Part shown: piece after piece, positions 52,534 through 62,721 of the stretch
How positions within the stretch are numbered: position 1 is the stretch's first letter
Layout: each line of letters starts with the position of its first letter
Assembly (NCBI GenBank): GCA_020446815.1
Contig: JAGRDY010000018.1
Span: 186,001 to 250,000, forward strand
DNA from: Paracoccaceae bacterium
GTDB taxonomy: Bacteria > Pseudomonadota > Alphaproteobacteria > Rhodobacterales > Rhodobacteraceae
DNA: 64,000 bases
Reading direction: 5' to 3'
The notes under the pieces: generated by a model
What the model was told of the DNA's origin: nothing
Database searches by the model: none
Seen by the model: only the letters and a program-made list of their open reading frames with translations
Position numbers and translations under genes: made by a program

Positions 52534-54432
52534 TCATTTGCCCCGTGACGGAAACCCGATCGTTTGCAGGGCGGCTGAAATTTCATCCAGAACCGAGGGA
52601 TCATCGATGGTTGCGGGCGTCTTGTAGGGTTCTCCATCGGCGATTTTCGCCATCGTAGCCCGCAGGATCTTTCCCGAACGTGTCTTGGGAAGGCGATCCA
52701 CGATGCAAGCCAGTTTGAAGGCCGCGACGGGCCCTATCTGGTCGCGCACGCGCATCACGCATTCTTTCACCACATCGGTGTGGCTGCGCTCGGTGCCTTT
52801 GTTGAGGCACAGAAATCCCAGCGGGGTTTGGCCCTTGAGCGGATCGGCAACACCGATGACGGCGCATTCCGCCACATCGGGGTGCGCTGCCAGCACCTCT
52901 TCGATGGCTCCGGTCGACAGGCGATGGCCCGCGACATTGATCACATCGTCGGTGCGCGCCATGATGTAGAGATAGCCGTCTTCATCGACATATCCGGCAT
53001 CGCCCGTTTCATAATAGCCGGGAAAATGGTCGAGGTAGGATCTCAAGAACCGCGCTTCGGCATTCCAAAGCGTCGGCAGCGTGCCGGGCGGCAACGGCAG
53101 TTTCACCGCGATCGCGCCGAGTGTTCCGGCGGTAACTTCGTGGCCGCCTTCGTCGAGAATCCTGACATCATACCCCGGCATCGGCACAGACGGGCTGCCG
53201 ATCTTGACCGGCAACAGTTCGATTCCAGCCGGATTGGCGGCGATGGCCCAACCGGTTTCCGTCTGCCACCAATGGTCGATCACGGGAACTTTCAGATGGT
53301 CCTGTGCCCAGACGACCGTATCCGGGTCGGCACGTTCACCGGCGAGATAGAGGGCCGACAGGCTGGAAATGTCATAATCGGCAATGAGCGATCCTTTCGG
53401 GTCGTCGCGCTTGATTGCCCGCAAAGCGGTCGGCGCGGTAAAGAACGACCGCACCTTGTGATCCTGGATCACCCGCCAAAATGCCCCCGCGTCGGGGGTG
53501 CCGATCGGCTTGCCTTCGAATACGATGGTCGTGCAACCCGCGATGAGCGGTGCATAACAGATATAGCTGTGCCCGACGACCCAGCCCACGTCCGAAGCCG
53601 CCCAGAACACATCGCCCGCCTCGACGTTGTAGATGTTCTTCATCGTCCAGTTGAGCGCGACAAGATGCCCGGCCGTTGCGCGCACCACGCCTTTCGGGGA
53701 ACCGGTCGTGCCGGATGTGTATAGAATATAGGCCGGATGATTGCCCTCGACCGGAACGCAGTCGGCGGGTTCGGCATCTGCGCATTCTTGCGCCCAGTCG
53801 AAGTCGCGGCCGGGGACAAGGCTGGCCGGTTCTTGTTCGCGCTGGAAAATCACCGTGAATTCAGGTTTGTGCGCGGCTTGTGCGATCGCATCGTCGACCA
53901 GGGGTTTGTAATGGACAGTCCGGCCCGGCTCAATCCCGCAGGATGCGGCAATGATGGCCTTGGGTGTGGCATCGTCGATACGCACCGCAAGTTCATGCGC
54001 CGCGAACCCGCCAAACACCACCGAATGAATCGCCCCCAGCCGGGCAGAGGCCAGCATCGCCACCAGCGCTTCGGGCACCATCGGCATGTAGATGACGACG
54101 CGGTCGCCCTTTTCAATTCCCCGGGCGCGCAGCGCTCCGGCCAGTTTGGCGACGCGGCTCTGTAGTTCGCCGTAAGTGATCTTGCTGAGCGACTGGGTGA
54201 TCGGGCTGTCATGGATGATCGCTGTCCGTGCGCCATGACCCGCCGCGACATGCCTGTCGACGGCATTCCAGCAGGTGTTGACGAGGCTGTCGCGATACCA
54301 TTCGTAGATCGGGGCCTTGCCGGCAAACAGAGCCTTGGAAGGCGCCTTGATCCAGTCGATTTGGCCGGCGGCCTGCATCCAGAATTTTTCCGGGTCGGTC
54401 CGCCAGTCAGCATAGGTCTTTGCATAAGTCAT
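52534..54432 (-). CDS. prpE: propionyl-CoA synthetase
   Basis: This 632-aa acyl-adenylating enzyme of the acetyl-CoA synthetase family has the P-loop YTSGTTGSPKG, YETGDAGYVDEDGYLYIMAR, and the regulatory Lys in KTRSGKILRATM. The opening ADWRTDPEKFWMQAA and overall length fit PrpE better than Acs. It activates propionate (and acetate more weakly). No methylcitrate genes lie nearby. Confidence 0.88.
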   Translation of the reverse strand: MTYAKTYADWRTDPEKFWMQAAGQIDWIKAPSKALFAGKAPIYEWYRDSLVNTCWNAVDRHVAAGHGARTAIIHDSPITQSLSKITYGELQSRVAKLAGALRARGIEKGDRVVIYMPMVPEALVAMLASARLGAIHSVVFGGFAAHELAVRIDDATPKAIIAASCGIEPGRTVHYKPLVDDAIAQAAHKPEFTVIFQREQEPASLVPGRDFDWAQECADAEPADCVPVEGNHPAYILYTSGTTGSPKGVVRATAGHLVALNWTMKNIYNVEAGDVFWAASDVGWVVGHSYICYAPLIAGCTTIVFEGKPIGTPDAGAFWRVIQDHKVRSFFTAPTALRAIKRDDPKGSLIADYDISSLSALYLAGERADPDTVVWAQDHLKVPVIDHWWQTETGWAIAANPAGIELLPVKIGSPSVPMPGYDVRILDEGGHEVTAGTLGAIAVKLPLPPGTLPTLWNAEARFLRSYLDHFPGYYETGDAGYVDEDGYLYIMARTDDVINVAGHRLSTGAIEEVLAAHPDVAECAVIGVADPLKGQTPLGFLCLNKGTERSHTDVVKECVMRVRDQIGPVAAFKLACIVDRLPKTRSGKILRATMAKIADGEPYKTPATIDDPSVLDEISAALQTIGFPSRGK

Positions 54433-54591
54433 GGTTTGGCTCCCTCCCTTTCGTTCTGGTTACGTCGGGACATTCGCCTGCACAAGAAAGTTTCGCAACC
54501 CTTGCCGCGGATGATCCGTGCCAGCGCCGCGCTGTCGCGTTTCGCGCCAGAGCGAATTTCAAGCGTGGCCGGTTCCCGGATCGGGTGGGAA

Positions 54592-56871
54592 TCAGCTGTA
54601 GTGGTCCACCGGCGTTCCCGCGATGGCGGACATGTTCAGCAATCCCCGCGCGGTGATCGACGGTGTGACAATATGCGCCCGGTTGCCCATGCCCATCAGG
54701 ATCGGACCGACCTCCAGCCCGCTCGCCTTCATCTTCAGCACGTTGCGCGCCGTGCTGGCGGCGTCGGTGAAGGCGAACACCAAAATATTGGCCGGACCGT
54801 CAAAGCGGCTGTGCGGAAAGATACGTTCACGCAGTTCCGGGTCGAGCGCCGCATCCACCGACATTTCGCCCTCATAGTCGAAATCGACCCTTCTTGCCGC
54901 CAATATGTCCATGGCCGCCCGCATCCGCCTGCCTGAATCCGTGTTCAGGTTGCCGAAATTCGAATGCGCGCAGATGGCGACCTTGGGGGCCACGCCAAAG
55001 CGGCGGGCGTGACGCGCCGCGCCGACGATGGTTTCGGCAATCTGTTCGGGGGTCGGGACCGAATTAATCTGGGTATCGGCGATGAACAGGGGACCGTCTT
55101 CGAGGATCATCAGGCTGAGTGCGCCGACCGGTCGCAACCCGTCACGCGCCAGAACCTGCTCGATATAGTTGAGATGCCACAGATATTGACCGAACGTGCC
55201 GCAGATCATGCTGTCGGCGTCGCCACGGTGGACCGCAACCGCCGCGATGGCCGTGGTATTGGTGCGCATGATGGCGCGGGCGATATCGGGTGACACGCCG
55301 CGGCGCGCCATCAGTTCGTGATAGCTGCCCCAATAGTCGCGGTAGCGCGGGTCGTTCTGCGGGTTCACGATTTCAAAGTCGCGCCCCGGTCGAATGGGCA
55401 ACCCGGCGCGTTCGCACCGGTGTTCGATCACCTCGGGACGGCCGATCAGGATGGGCTTGTCGGTCATTTCCTCGATCATCGCATTGGCGGCACGCAGGAC
55501 ACGTTCGTCTTCGCCCTCGGCGAAGATGATATTGCGGGTGACGGTTCGGGCGACCTCAAACACCGGCCGCATGATCAGCGTCGATCGGAATACGGATCCG
55601 TCGAGTTTGCGCCTGTAGGCATCCATATCCGCGATCGGGCGGGTCGCAACGCCTGATTCCATGGCCGCCCGGGCGACGGCGCTGGCCACGACACCGATAA
55701 GCCGCGGATCGAACGGTTTCGGGATCAGATAGTCCGGGCCGAAGGTCATTTGTTCGCCCTTGTAGGCCGCCGCCGCCTCGGCGCTGGTCGTCGTGCGGGC
55801 GAGCTGTGCAATGCCTTCGATGCAGGCCAGTTCCATCTCATCGTTGATCGTCGTCGCGCCGCAATCCAGTGCCCCACGAAAAATGAACGGAAAGCAAAGA
55901 ACGTTGTTGACCTGATTTGGAACATCCGACCGGCCGGTGGCGATGATCGCGTCCGGCGCCACGCTGCGCGCCAGATCGGGCTTGATTTCGGGGTTCGGGT
56001 TGGCCAGTGCAAAGATGATCGGTTGCGAGGCCATCCTGGCAACCATTTCAGGTGTCAGGATATCGGCGCCCGACAGGCCGAGAAACAGATCGGCACCCTC
56101 GATCACATCGGCCAGGGTCCGGTGTTCGGTTTCTTGCGCGAACTCGGCCTTTTGCGGGGTCATTTCCTCGGTGCGGCCCTTGTAGACCAGGCCGGCAATA
56201 TCGCAAAGCCAGACATTTTCGCGCCGCACACCCATTTTCAGCAAGGTGTTGAGGCAGGCGATTCCGGCGGCGCCGCCACCGGTCGAAACGATCTTGATGT
56301 CCTCGAACCTCTTTCCCGCGACATGCAGGGCGTTGGTAGCCGCAGCCCCGACGACAATGGCCGTTCCATGCTGGTCATCATGAAAAACCGGGATATTCAT
56401 CCTTTCCCGGCACAGCTTTTCGACGACAAAGCACTCGGGCGCCTTGATGTCTTCCAGATTCACCGCCCCGAAGGTGGGCTCCAGCGCGCAAACGATATCG
56501 GCCAGGCGTTCGGGATCGGATTCGTTCAATTCGATATCGAAACAGTCGATGCTGGCGAATTTCTTGAACAGGACCGCCTTGCCTTCCATCACCGGCTTTG
56601 CCGCCAGGGGCCCGATGTTGCCCAGCCCCAGCACCGCGGTGCCGTTGGTGACAACGGCCACAAGGTTGCCACGCGCCGTATAGCGGCTGGCCGTCGATGC
56701 ATCGGCCTTGATTTCCAGGCAGGCCTCGGACACGCCAGGGCTGTAGGCGCGGGCAAGGTCGCGGCCATTGGCCATCGGCTTGGTCGCGCGAATCTCCAAT
56801 TTGCCGGGCTTGGGAAATTCGTGGTAGTCAAGCGCCGCTTGCCGCGTATTTTCCTGTCTGGTTTCGTCCAC
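54592..56871 (-). CDS. maeB: NADP-type malic enzyme with phosphotransacetylase-like domain
   Basis: 759 aa. Residues 1-430 are the malic enzyme part ([50 protein letters not shown]), which turns malate into pyruvate and CO2. Residues 430-759 are a phosphotransacetylase-like domain, usually regulatory in this family. The start lies downstream of a near-perfect palindrome overlapping a possible promoter. Confidence 0.95.
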   Translation of the reverse strand: MDETRQENTRQAALDYHEFPKPGKLEIRATKPMANGRDLARAYSPGVSEACLEIKADASTASRYTARGNLVAVVTNGTAVLGLGNIGPLAAKPVMEGKAVLFKKFASIDCFDIELNESDPERLADIVCALEPTFGAVNLEDIKAPECFVVEKLCRERMNIPVFHDDQHGTAIVVGAAATNALHVAGKRFEDIKIVSTGGGAAGIACLNTLLKMGVRRENVWLCDIAGLVYKGRTEEMTPQKAEFAQETEHRTLADVIEGADLFLGLSGADILTPEMVARMASQPIIFALANPNPEIKPDLARSVAPDAIIATGRSDVPNQVNNVLCFPFIFRGALDCGATTINDEMELACIEGIAQLARTTTSAEAAAAYKGEQMTFGPDYLIPKPFDPRLIGVVASAVARAAMESGVATRPIADMDAYRRKLDGSVFRSTLIMRPVFEVARTVTRNIIFAEGEDERVLRAANAMIEEMTDKPILIGRPEVIEHRCERAGLPIRPGRDFEIVNPQNDPRYRDYWGSYHELMARRGVSPDIARAIMRTNTTAIAAVAVHRGDADSMICGTFGQYLWHLNYIEQVLARDGLRPVGALSLMILEDGPLFIADTQINSVPTPEQIAETIVGAARHARRFGVAPKVAICAHSNFGNLNTDSGRRMRAAMDILAARRVDFDYEGEMSVDAALDPELRERIFPHSRFDGPANILVFAFTDAASTARNVLKMKASGLEVGPILMGMGNRAHIVTPSITARGLLNMSAIAGTPVDHYS

Positions 56872-56888
56872 GTTCTACCCCTTTCCAT

Positions 56889-56910
56889 TATAGTTCAATA
56901 TTAAACTATA
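56889..56910. promoter_or_regulatory. 22-bp palindromic operator between maeB and the cupin gene
   Basis: TATAGTT (56889-56895) and AACTATA (56904-56910) are perfect inverted half-sites around an 8-bp AT core, in otherwise GC-rich DNA. On the - strand TTGACG (56925-56920) and AATATT (56902-56897) with 17-nt spacing could be the maeB promoter, which the palindrome would cover. The regulator is not encoded here. Confidence 0.6.
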
Positions 56911-57007
56911 TCTTGCCCCCGTCAAGCGACCCATGCCGCAGGCGTGACACGGCTTGCAAATCGTAACGCTACATCACACTCTTGCCATAGCATGGGTGGA
57001 GCGAACA

Positions 57008-58096
57008 ATGGGCGAAATTCGTGGCGAGGTCATCCTGCCGACGCAGAGTTTGCGAAACGATCTGCCATTTTTCACGAATGTGCTGGGACTGCGGCTGGAC
57101 AGTATCTTTCCGGCCGACGACCCTGCTGTCGCGGTCTTGTCCGGGCACGGAATGCGTATCAGGCTTGAGGCGGGGCATGCGGCGGCGCCGGGGCAGTTGC
57201 GGATTCTGGCCGACGAACCCGATGCCATAGCCGGGGGAAAGCGGTTCCTGACGTCGCCCGGCGGCACGAAAGTTGCGATCGGGATCCTGAACCCGCCCAC
57301 CGTGAAACCGCCGACACAACACGCCTTTGTGGTACGCCGCCTTGCCGATCGCGCCCCCTGGGTGATCGGCCGGGCGGGGATGCACTACCGTGATCTCATC
57401 CCCACGCGGCTTGGCGGGTCGATCATCGCCAGCCACATTCGCATCCCGGACGGCGGCCCGGTGCCGGACATGGTTCATTTTCACAAGGTCGGATTTCAAC
57501 TGATCTTTTGCTATCGTGGCTGGGTCGATGTCGTCTACGAGGATCAGGGCGACCCGATCCGGTTGACGGCGGGTGACTGCTTTATCCAGCCGCCGGAAAT
57601 CCGTCACCGGGTGCTGGAGGCGTCGGACGGGATCGAGGTAATCGAAATTGGCGTGCCTGCCGAACATGTCACCGAGATCGACCATGAAATGGCCCTGCCT
57701 AACGCGCGGCTGCGCCCGGATCGGGAATGGCAGGGCCAGCGGTTCGTCCACAACACCTGCCGGGGTGCCGAATGGCGACCGTTTCGCCAGCCTGGCTTTC
57801 AATGCCGCGATACGACCATCAACCACAATACCCGAGGTGTGGCCGGGGTCGAGGTGATCCGCAGGGGGCAGGGCGAGCCGAGCTGGACGCGGCATGACTG
57901 CGATATCCTGTTCGGTTTCGTCATGGCGGGGAAAATGACGCTGGAGGGCAATGGCGAGGAGCCCTGCCTTCTGTCGCCGGGCGATGCTTTCGTGACTCCC
58001 CCCGGGATGGCAAGCCGCTGGTTCGATCCCAGCGACGATATCGAGATTCTGGAAGTTTCCCTGCCGGGTAGCTTTACGACCGAAATTGATGTGTGA
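57008..58096 (+). CDS. double-cupin protein with VOC-like N-terminus
   Basis: 362 aa. Residues 1-90 resemble a glyoxalase/VOC module (EVILPTQSLRNDLPFFTNVLGL). Two cupin domains follow, at about 145-225 (HFHKVGFQLIFCYRG, AGDCFIQPPEIRHR) and 285-355 (DCDILFGFVMAGKM, PGDAFVTPPGMASRW). ATG 57008 has GGTGGAG upstream; the TTG at 56954 is less likely. It is divergent from maeB, sharing the palindrome. Enzyme activity unknown. Confidence 0.78.
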   Translation: MGEIRGEVILPTQSLRNDLPFFTNVLGLRLDSIFPADDPAVAVLSGHGMRIRLEAGHAAAPGQLRILADEPDAIAGGKRFLTSPGGTKVAIGILNPPTVKPPTQHAFVVRRLADRAPWVIGRAGMHYRDLIPTRLGGSIIASHIRIPDGGPVPDMVHFHKVGFQLIFCYRGWVDVVYEDQGDPIRLTAGDCFIQPPEIRHRVLEASDGIEVIEIGVPAEHVTEIDHEMALPNARLRPDREWQGQRFVHNTCRGAEWRPFRQPGFQCRDTTINHNTRGVAGVEVIRRGQGEPSWTRHDCDILFGFVMAGKMTLEGNGEEPCLLSPGDAFVTPPGMASRWFDPSDDIEILEVSLPGSFTTEIDV

Positions 58097-58149
58097 TCGG
58101 GTTTCTGGCCTGCAATGCACGCAACCCCAGAACCGAGGAAAGAGCCCCC

Positions 58150-58542
58150 ATGCCGCTGCTGGACGCCGCCCGTGATGTTCGCGAAAATGCCTATGCGCCC
58201 TATTCCCGGTTCAAGGTAGGCGCCGCGGTGCGCGCCGCCTCGGGCCGGGTCTTTGCCGGGTGCAACGTCGAAAACGCCGCCTATCCCGAAGGAACCTGCG
58301 CCGAGGCCGGCGCGATCGCTGCCATGGTCGCGGCGGGAGAAACCGTTCTGACCGAGGTCTGCGTGATCGCCGACAGCCCCGAACCCGTGCCGCCCTGTGG
58401 CGGTTGCCGACAGAAACTTGCCGAGTTCGGCGGCCCCGATGTGCCCGTCACCCTGGCCACCATTGGTGGCGTGGTCGCCAAAACCACGATCGGGGCGCTT
58501 TTGCCCGGTAGCTTTTCGGCGGCACATATGGAAAAGACCTGA
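58150..58542 (+). CDS. cdd: cytidine deaminase
   Basis: This 130-aa small tetrameric-type enzyme converts (deoxy)cytidine to (deoxy)uridine. Motifs are AYAPYSRFKVGAA, the zinc/catalytic segment GTCAEAGAI and PCGGCRQ. GAGGAAAG precedes ATG 58150; the frame extends 19 codons upstream without a site. It is the first gene of the nucleoside operon, with deoA following at 1 nt. Confidence 0.95.
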   Translation: MPLLDAARDVRENAYAPYSRFKVGAAVRAASGRVFAGCNVENAAYPEGTCAEAGAIAAMVAAGETVLTEVCVIADSPEPVPPCGGCRQKLAEFGGPDVPVTLATIGGVVAKTTIGALLPGSFSAAHMEKT

Positions 58543-58543
58543 C

Positions 58544-59851
58544 ATGGATGCCCGTTCTATCATAGCGCAGGTCCGCGACCGGATTCCTCTGGACGGGCAC
58601 GCGGCGGAATGGTTCGCGCGCGGTCTCGCCTCTGGCGAGGTGACCGACGCGCAGGCGGGCGCCTTCGCGATGGCGGTCTTGTTGAACGGGCTGGGCGAAG
58701 CGGGGCGTGTCGCGCTCGCGTCGGCGATGCGCGACAGTGGCAAGTTGCTTGAATGGCAACTGCCCGGCCCGGTGATCGACAAGCATTCCACCGGTGGCAT
58801 CGGCGATTGTACATCGCTGTTGCTGGCCCCCGCTCTGGCGGCCTGCGGCGCCTATGTGCCGATGATTTCGGGCCGTGGCCTGGGCCATACCGGCGGCACA
58901 CTTGACAAGCTGGAGGCCATTCCCGGCTACCGCGCGGATGTACCGGTCGAAGAGCTATACGCACTGGTTGCCGATATCGGCTGCGCCATCGTCGGAGCGA
59001 CAGCCGACATCGCGCCCGCCGATCGTCGGCTTTATGCGATCCGCGATGTGACATCGACGGTGGAAAGCATTGATCTCATTACCGCTTCAATCCTGTCCAA
59101 GAAACTGGCTGCAGGGCTTGAGGCGCTTGTTCTGGATGTGAAGGTCGGGACGGGTGCCTTCATGAAATCCGGAGCCGAAGCCGAGGCCCTGGCAAAATCG
59201 CTGGTGCGGACGGCCAATGATGCCGGGTGCAGGACCATGGCGCTTATCACCGACATGAACCAGCCGCTGGCGGCCTCTGCCGGCAATGCGCTTGAGGTGA
59301 TGGAAGCGCTCGCCACCTTGACCGGCGACGAGATCAACCAGCGTTTGTGGGATGTTACCATCGCCCTGGGTGCCGAAGCGCTGGTTCTTGCCGATCTGGC
59401 CGAAAGCGCCCGCGACGGGGCCGATCAACTGGGCGAGGCGCTGCGGTCCGGCCGCGCCGCCGAGCATTTCGGCCGCATGATTGCGGCATTGGGCGGGCCG
59501 GTCGATTTTGTCGAACGCTATCCCGACCGTTTGCCCGCGGCGCCGGTAATGTACGGTGTACATGCGCAGCAGGCGGGTTTCATCGGGGCGATTGACGGCC
59601 TGGCCATCGGCCATGCTGTCGTTCATCTCGGCGGCGGGCGGTTGAAAGGCGGTGATGCGGTCAATCCCTCTGTCGGGCTTTCCGAAATCATGCCGCTTGG
59701 TGAACCGGTCGAAAAGGGCGAGGTGATCGCGCGTGTCCACGCGGCAACCGAAGATGCCGCCGAACGGGCTTGCGCAGCGGTTGTCAAGGCAATGAAGATA
59801 TCAGCGCAACCGCCTGAAATACCACCCCTTATCCCTAATAGAGTCACCTGA
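58544..59851 (+). CDS. deoA: thymidine phosphorylase
   Basis: This 435-aa enzyme splits thymidine or deoxyuridine with phosphate to base and deoxyribose-1-phosphate. Motifs are DKHSTGGIGD, GRGLGHTGGTLDKLE and KKLAAGLEALVLDVKVG. The start is ATG 58544, 1 nt after cdd; the longer frame overlaps cdd. Its stop overlaps the deoB ATG. Confidence 0.96.
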   Translation: MDARSIIAQVRDRIPLDGHAAEWFARGLASGEVTDAQAGAFAMAVLLNGLGEAGRVALASAMRDSGKLLEWQLPGPVIDKHSTGGIGDCTSLLLAPALAACGAYVPMISGRGLGHTGGTLDKLEAIPGYRADVPVEELYALVADIGCAIVGATADIAPADRRLYAIRDVTSTVESIDLITASILSKKLAAGLEALVLDVKVGTGAFMKSGAEAEALAKSLVRTANDAGCRTMALITDMNQPLAASAGNALEVMEALATLTGDEINQRLWDVTIALGAEALVLADLAESARDGADQLGEALRSGRAAEHFGRMIAALGGPVDFVERYPDRLPAAPVMYGVHAQQAGFIGAIDGLAIGHAVVHLGGGRLKGGDAVNPSVGLSEIMPLGEPVEKGEVIARVHAATEDAAERACAAVVKAMKISAQPPEIPPLIPNRVT

Positions 59852-61059
59852 TGGCGCGGGCATTCCTGATCGTGATGGATAGTGTCGGCATCGGCGGTGC
59901 CCCGGACGCGGACGAGTTTTTCAATGGCGCGCGGCCCGATACGGGTGCCAATACCCTGGGCCATATCGCGACGGCCTGCGCCGCTGGCCGGGCCGAGCAG
60001 GGGCGATCCGGCCGGTTGAAGATGCCGAACCTGGATGCCTTGGGCCTTGGCGCTGCGGCTCATCTGGCCTCGGGTGTCAGGCTGGACGGGCTTGGGGCAC
60101 GGCCAACGGGTCTCTGGGCGGCGGCTACAGAGGTTTCCAAAGGCAAGGACACCCCGTCGGGCCATTGGGAACTTGCCGGTGTGCCGGTGCCGTGGGAGTG
60201 GCACTATTTTCCCGATCGGGACCCCGCTTTCCCCGATGAAATCATCGGTGCCGTTGCGGCGCTGGCGCAAAGCGGCGGCACGTTGTGCAACGTTCACTCT
60301 GCGGGGCTGCCCGCCATTGAAATCTATGGGGCCGAGCATTTGCGAACCGGCTGGCCTATTTGCTACACCTCCGCCGACAGCGTGTTTCAGATCGCCGCGC
60401 ACGAGCAACGTTTCGGTCTCGACCGGTTGTTGACCCTGTGCGAGGCCATCGCACCGCGCCTGCATGCGATGAAGGTCGGGCGGGTCATCGCGCGGCCCTT
60501 TGTCGGAACGCCGGGTAAATTTCGCCGCACACCCAACCGGCGTGACTATGCCATCGCCCCGCCGTCACCAACCCTGTGCGATTGGGTGCAAGGCGCGGGC
60601 GGGCGCGTTCACGCCATCGGCAAGATCGGCGACATCTTTTCGATGCGCGGCATCGACACGCTGAAAAAGGGAATTGATATTGACCTTTTCGAACATTTGC
60701 TGGCCGCAACCACCGCATCCGAGAATGGTTCCTTGACCTTTGCCAATTTCGTGGAGTTTGACAGCGTTTACGGCCACCCCCGCGATGTCGCGGGCTATGC
60801 GCGTGCGCTGGAATGGTTCGACCTGCGCGTTGGCGTGTTTTTGAAAGCCCTGCGGCCGGGTGATCTTGCGATCTTCACCGCCGATCATGGCAATGATCCG
60901 ACCTGGCCCGGCACCGATCACACCCGTGAACGTGTGCCGGTCCTGGGATACGGGGTAGGCGCGCGCGCGGCCGGGCATGTAGGCTTCAGCGATGTCGCCG
61001 TGTCGATTGCCGCGCACCTTGGGGTGCCAGCGCAAGGGCCGGGAAGGAGTTTCTTGTGA
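59851..61059 (+). CDS. deoB: phosphopentomutase
   Basis: This 402-aa metal enzyme of the alkaline phosphatase fold moves phosphate between C1 and C5 of (deoxy)ribose. Motifs are VMDSVGIGGAPDAD at the N-terminus, the phosphorylated Thr region in KDTPSGHWELAG, and FTADHGNDPTWPGTDHTRE. The operon position follows deoA directly. Confidence 0.96.
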   Translation: MARAFLIVMDSVGIGGAPDADEFFNGARPDTGANTLGHIATACAAGRAEQGRSGRLKMPNLDALGLGAAAHLASGVRLDGLGARPTGLWAAATEVSKGKDTPSGHWELAGVPVPWEWHYFPDRDPAFPDEIIGAVAALAQSGGTLCNVHSAGLPAIEIYGAEHLRTGWPICYTSADSVFQIAAHEQRFGLDRLLTLCEAIAPRLHAMKVGRVIARPFVGTPGKFRRTPNRRDYAIAPPSPTLCDWVQGAGGRVHAIGKIGDIFSMRGIDTLKKGIDIDLFEHLLAATTASENGSLTFANFVEFDSVYGHPRDVAGYARALEWFDLRVGVFLKALRPGDLAIFTADHGNDPTWPGTDHTRERVPVLGYGVGARAAGHVGFSDVAVSIAAHLGVPAQGPGRSFL

Positions 61060-62042
61060 CGTTGCTGCCCAAGGTGGAATTGCACCTGCATCTGGAAGGC
61101 GCGGCACCGCCTGCCTTCATCCGCGATCTTGCCGGACAGAAACATATGGATATCGGTGGAATCTTCGACGAACGCGGGGGCTATGCCTTTCGTGATTTCC
61201 GGCAATTCCTGAAAGTTTACGAGACGGCGACTTCGACGCTCACCCGCCCCGAGGATTACCATCGCCTGGTGTTGGCGGTATTGGCGGAAAGCGCCGCAAG
61301 CGGTGTGATCTATTCCGAAAGTTTCCTGTCGCCCGATTTCTGTGGCGGGCGCGATGTTTCGGCCTGGCGCGAATATCTTCACGCCATCCGCGAAGCGGCC
61401 GATCTGGCGGAAAAACGCGATGGCATCATCTTGCGCGGGATCGTCACCGCCATTCGTCACTTCGGACCGCAAAAAGCGCGTGAGACCGCACTTTGCGCGG
61501 CGGAAACCGCCGGGGAATGGATTGTCGGGTTCGGCCTGGCGGGTGATGAAAAATCCGGCAAACCCAAGGACTTTCAGTGGTCTTTTGATGCGGCGCGCGA
61601 AGCGGGCCTGCGCCTGACGGTTCATGCCGGGGAATGGGACGGCCCCGACAGCGTAAGAAACGCCATCAAGGATTTGGGGGCCGAGCGGATCGGCCACGGC
61701 GTTCGGGCCATCGAAGATACCGCCCTGGTCGATGAGATTGCCGAAAAGGATGTGGTTCTCGAAGTCTGCCCGGGATCGAACATTGCCCTGGGCATTTATC
61801 CGGACTGGCGCCGGCACCCGATCTGCGCGCTGCGCGAAAGGGGTGTCAAAGTCACGGTTTCGACCGATGATCCGCCGTTTTTTCGCACCACGATGGCGCG
61901 TGAATACCACCATCTGGCGGCGGCCTTCGGGTGGGACAGCGATGCATTCATCGACATCGCGAAGACTTCGGCGGACGCGGCTTTTTGCGACACTGCCACA
62001 CGCGACAACATCAAGAGAAAACTGGAGAGTTCCGATGCATGA
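61056..62042 (+). CDS. add: adenosine deaminase
   Basis: This 328-aa zinc enzyme converts adenosine to inosine. Motifs are [11 protein letters not shown] (zinc His pair), [21 protein letters not shown] and [11 protein letters not shown] 61056 starts inside the deoB stop with GAAGGAG upstream. Adenine or aminofutalosine deaminase activity is a less likely alternative within the family. Confidence 0.92.
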   Translation: MTLLPKVELHLHLEGAAPPAFIRDLAGQKHMDIGGIFDERGGYAFRDFRQFLKVYETATSTLTRPEDYHRLVLAVLAESAASGVIYSESFLSPDFCGGRDVSAWREYLHAIREAADLAEKRDGIILRGIVTAIRHFGPQKARETALCAAETAGEWIVGFGLAGDEKSGKPKDFQWSFDAAREAGLRLTVHAGEWDGPDSVRNAIKDLGAERIGHGVRAIEDTALVDEIAEKDVVLEVCPGSNIALGIYPDWRRHPICALRERGVKVTVSTDDPPFFRTTMAREYHHLAAAFGWDSDAFIDIAKTSADAAFCDTATRDNIKRKLESSDA

Positions 62043-62667
62043 GCATTTGACCGTCGTTCGCCATCCGCTGGTACAGCATAAATTGACCATCATGCGCGAC
62101 AAGGAAACCTCGACCAATTCCTTTCGCAGACTCTTGCGCGAGATCAGCCAGCTTCTGGCCTATGAAATCACCCGCGAAATGGAGTTGACCACCAGACGCA
62201 TCGAAACACCGCTATGCGCCATGGACGCGCCCGAGATTGACGGCAAGAAACTGGCGCTGATCTCGATCCTGCGGGCGGGTAACGGATTGCTCGACGGAGT
62301 GCTGGAACTGATTCCGGCGGCACGGGTCGGGTTCGTCGGTCTTTACCGAGACGAAAAGACCCTGCAACCGGTGCAATACTACTACAAGGTGCCGTCACGG
62401 CTCGAGGACCGTCTGGTCATCGCGCTCGATCCGATGCTGGCAACCGGCAATTCTTCGGCGGCGGCGATTGATCTTTTGAAAAATTCTGGCGCGACGAACA
62501 TCCGTTTCATGTGCCTGCTGGCGGCACCAGAAGGTGTCAAGCGGATGAAGGAGGCCCACCCCGATGTGCCGATCGTCACCGCCGCGGTCGATGAAAGGCT
62601 GAATGAGCTGGGATATATCGTTCCGGGACTAGGGGATGCGGGCGACCGCATGTTTGGCACTAAATAG
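62035..62667 (+). CDS. upp: uracil phosphoribosyltransferase
   Basis: This 210-aa enzyme makes UMP from uracil and PRPP. The PRPP loop is [11 protein letters not shown], and the C-terminal AAPEGVKRM and [11 protein letters not shown] segments are typical. The start ATG 62035 overlaps the end of add and has CTGGAGAG ahead. It closes the salvage operon, recovering uracil released by cdd and deoA. Confidence 0.97.
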   Translation: MHEHLTVVRHPLVQHKLTIMRDKETSTNSFRRLLREISQLLAYEITREMELTTRRIETPLCAMDAPEIDGKKLALISILRAGNGLLDGVLELIPAARVGFVGLYRDEKTLQPVQYYYKVPSRLEDRLVIALDPMLATGNSSAAAIDLLKNSGATNIRFMCLLAAPEGVKRMKEAHPDVPIVTAAVDERLNELGYIVPGLGDAGDRMFGTK

Positions 62668-62721
62668 GCCGTTTTCGCTTTACTCTGAACGCCGGGTTTG
62701 GCATCCTTCCTCAAAATAAGA

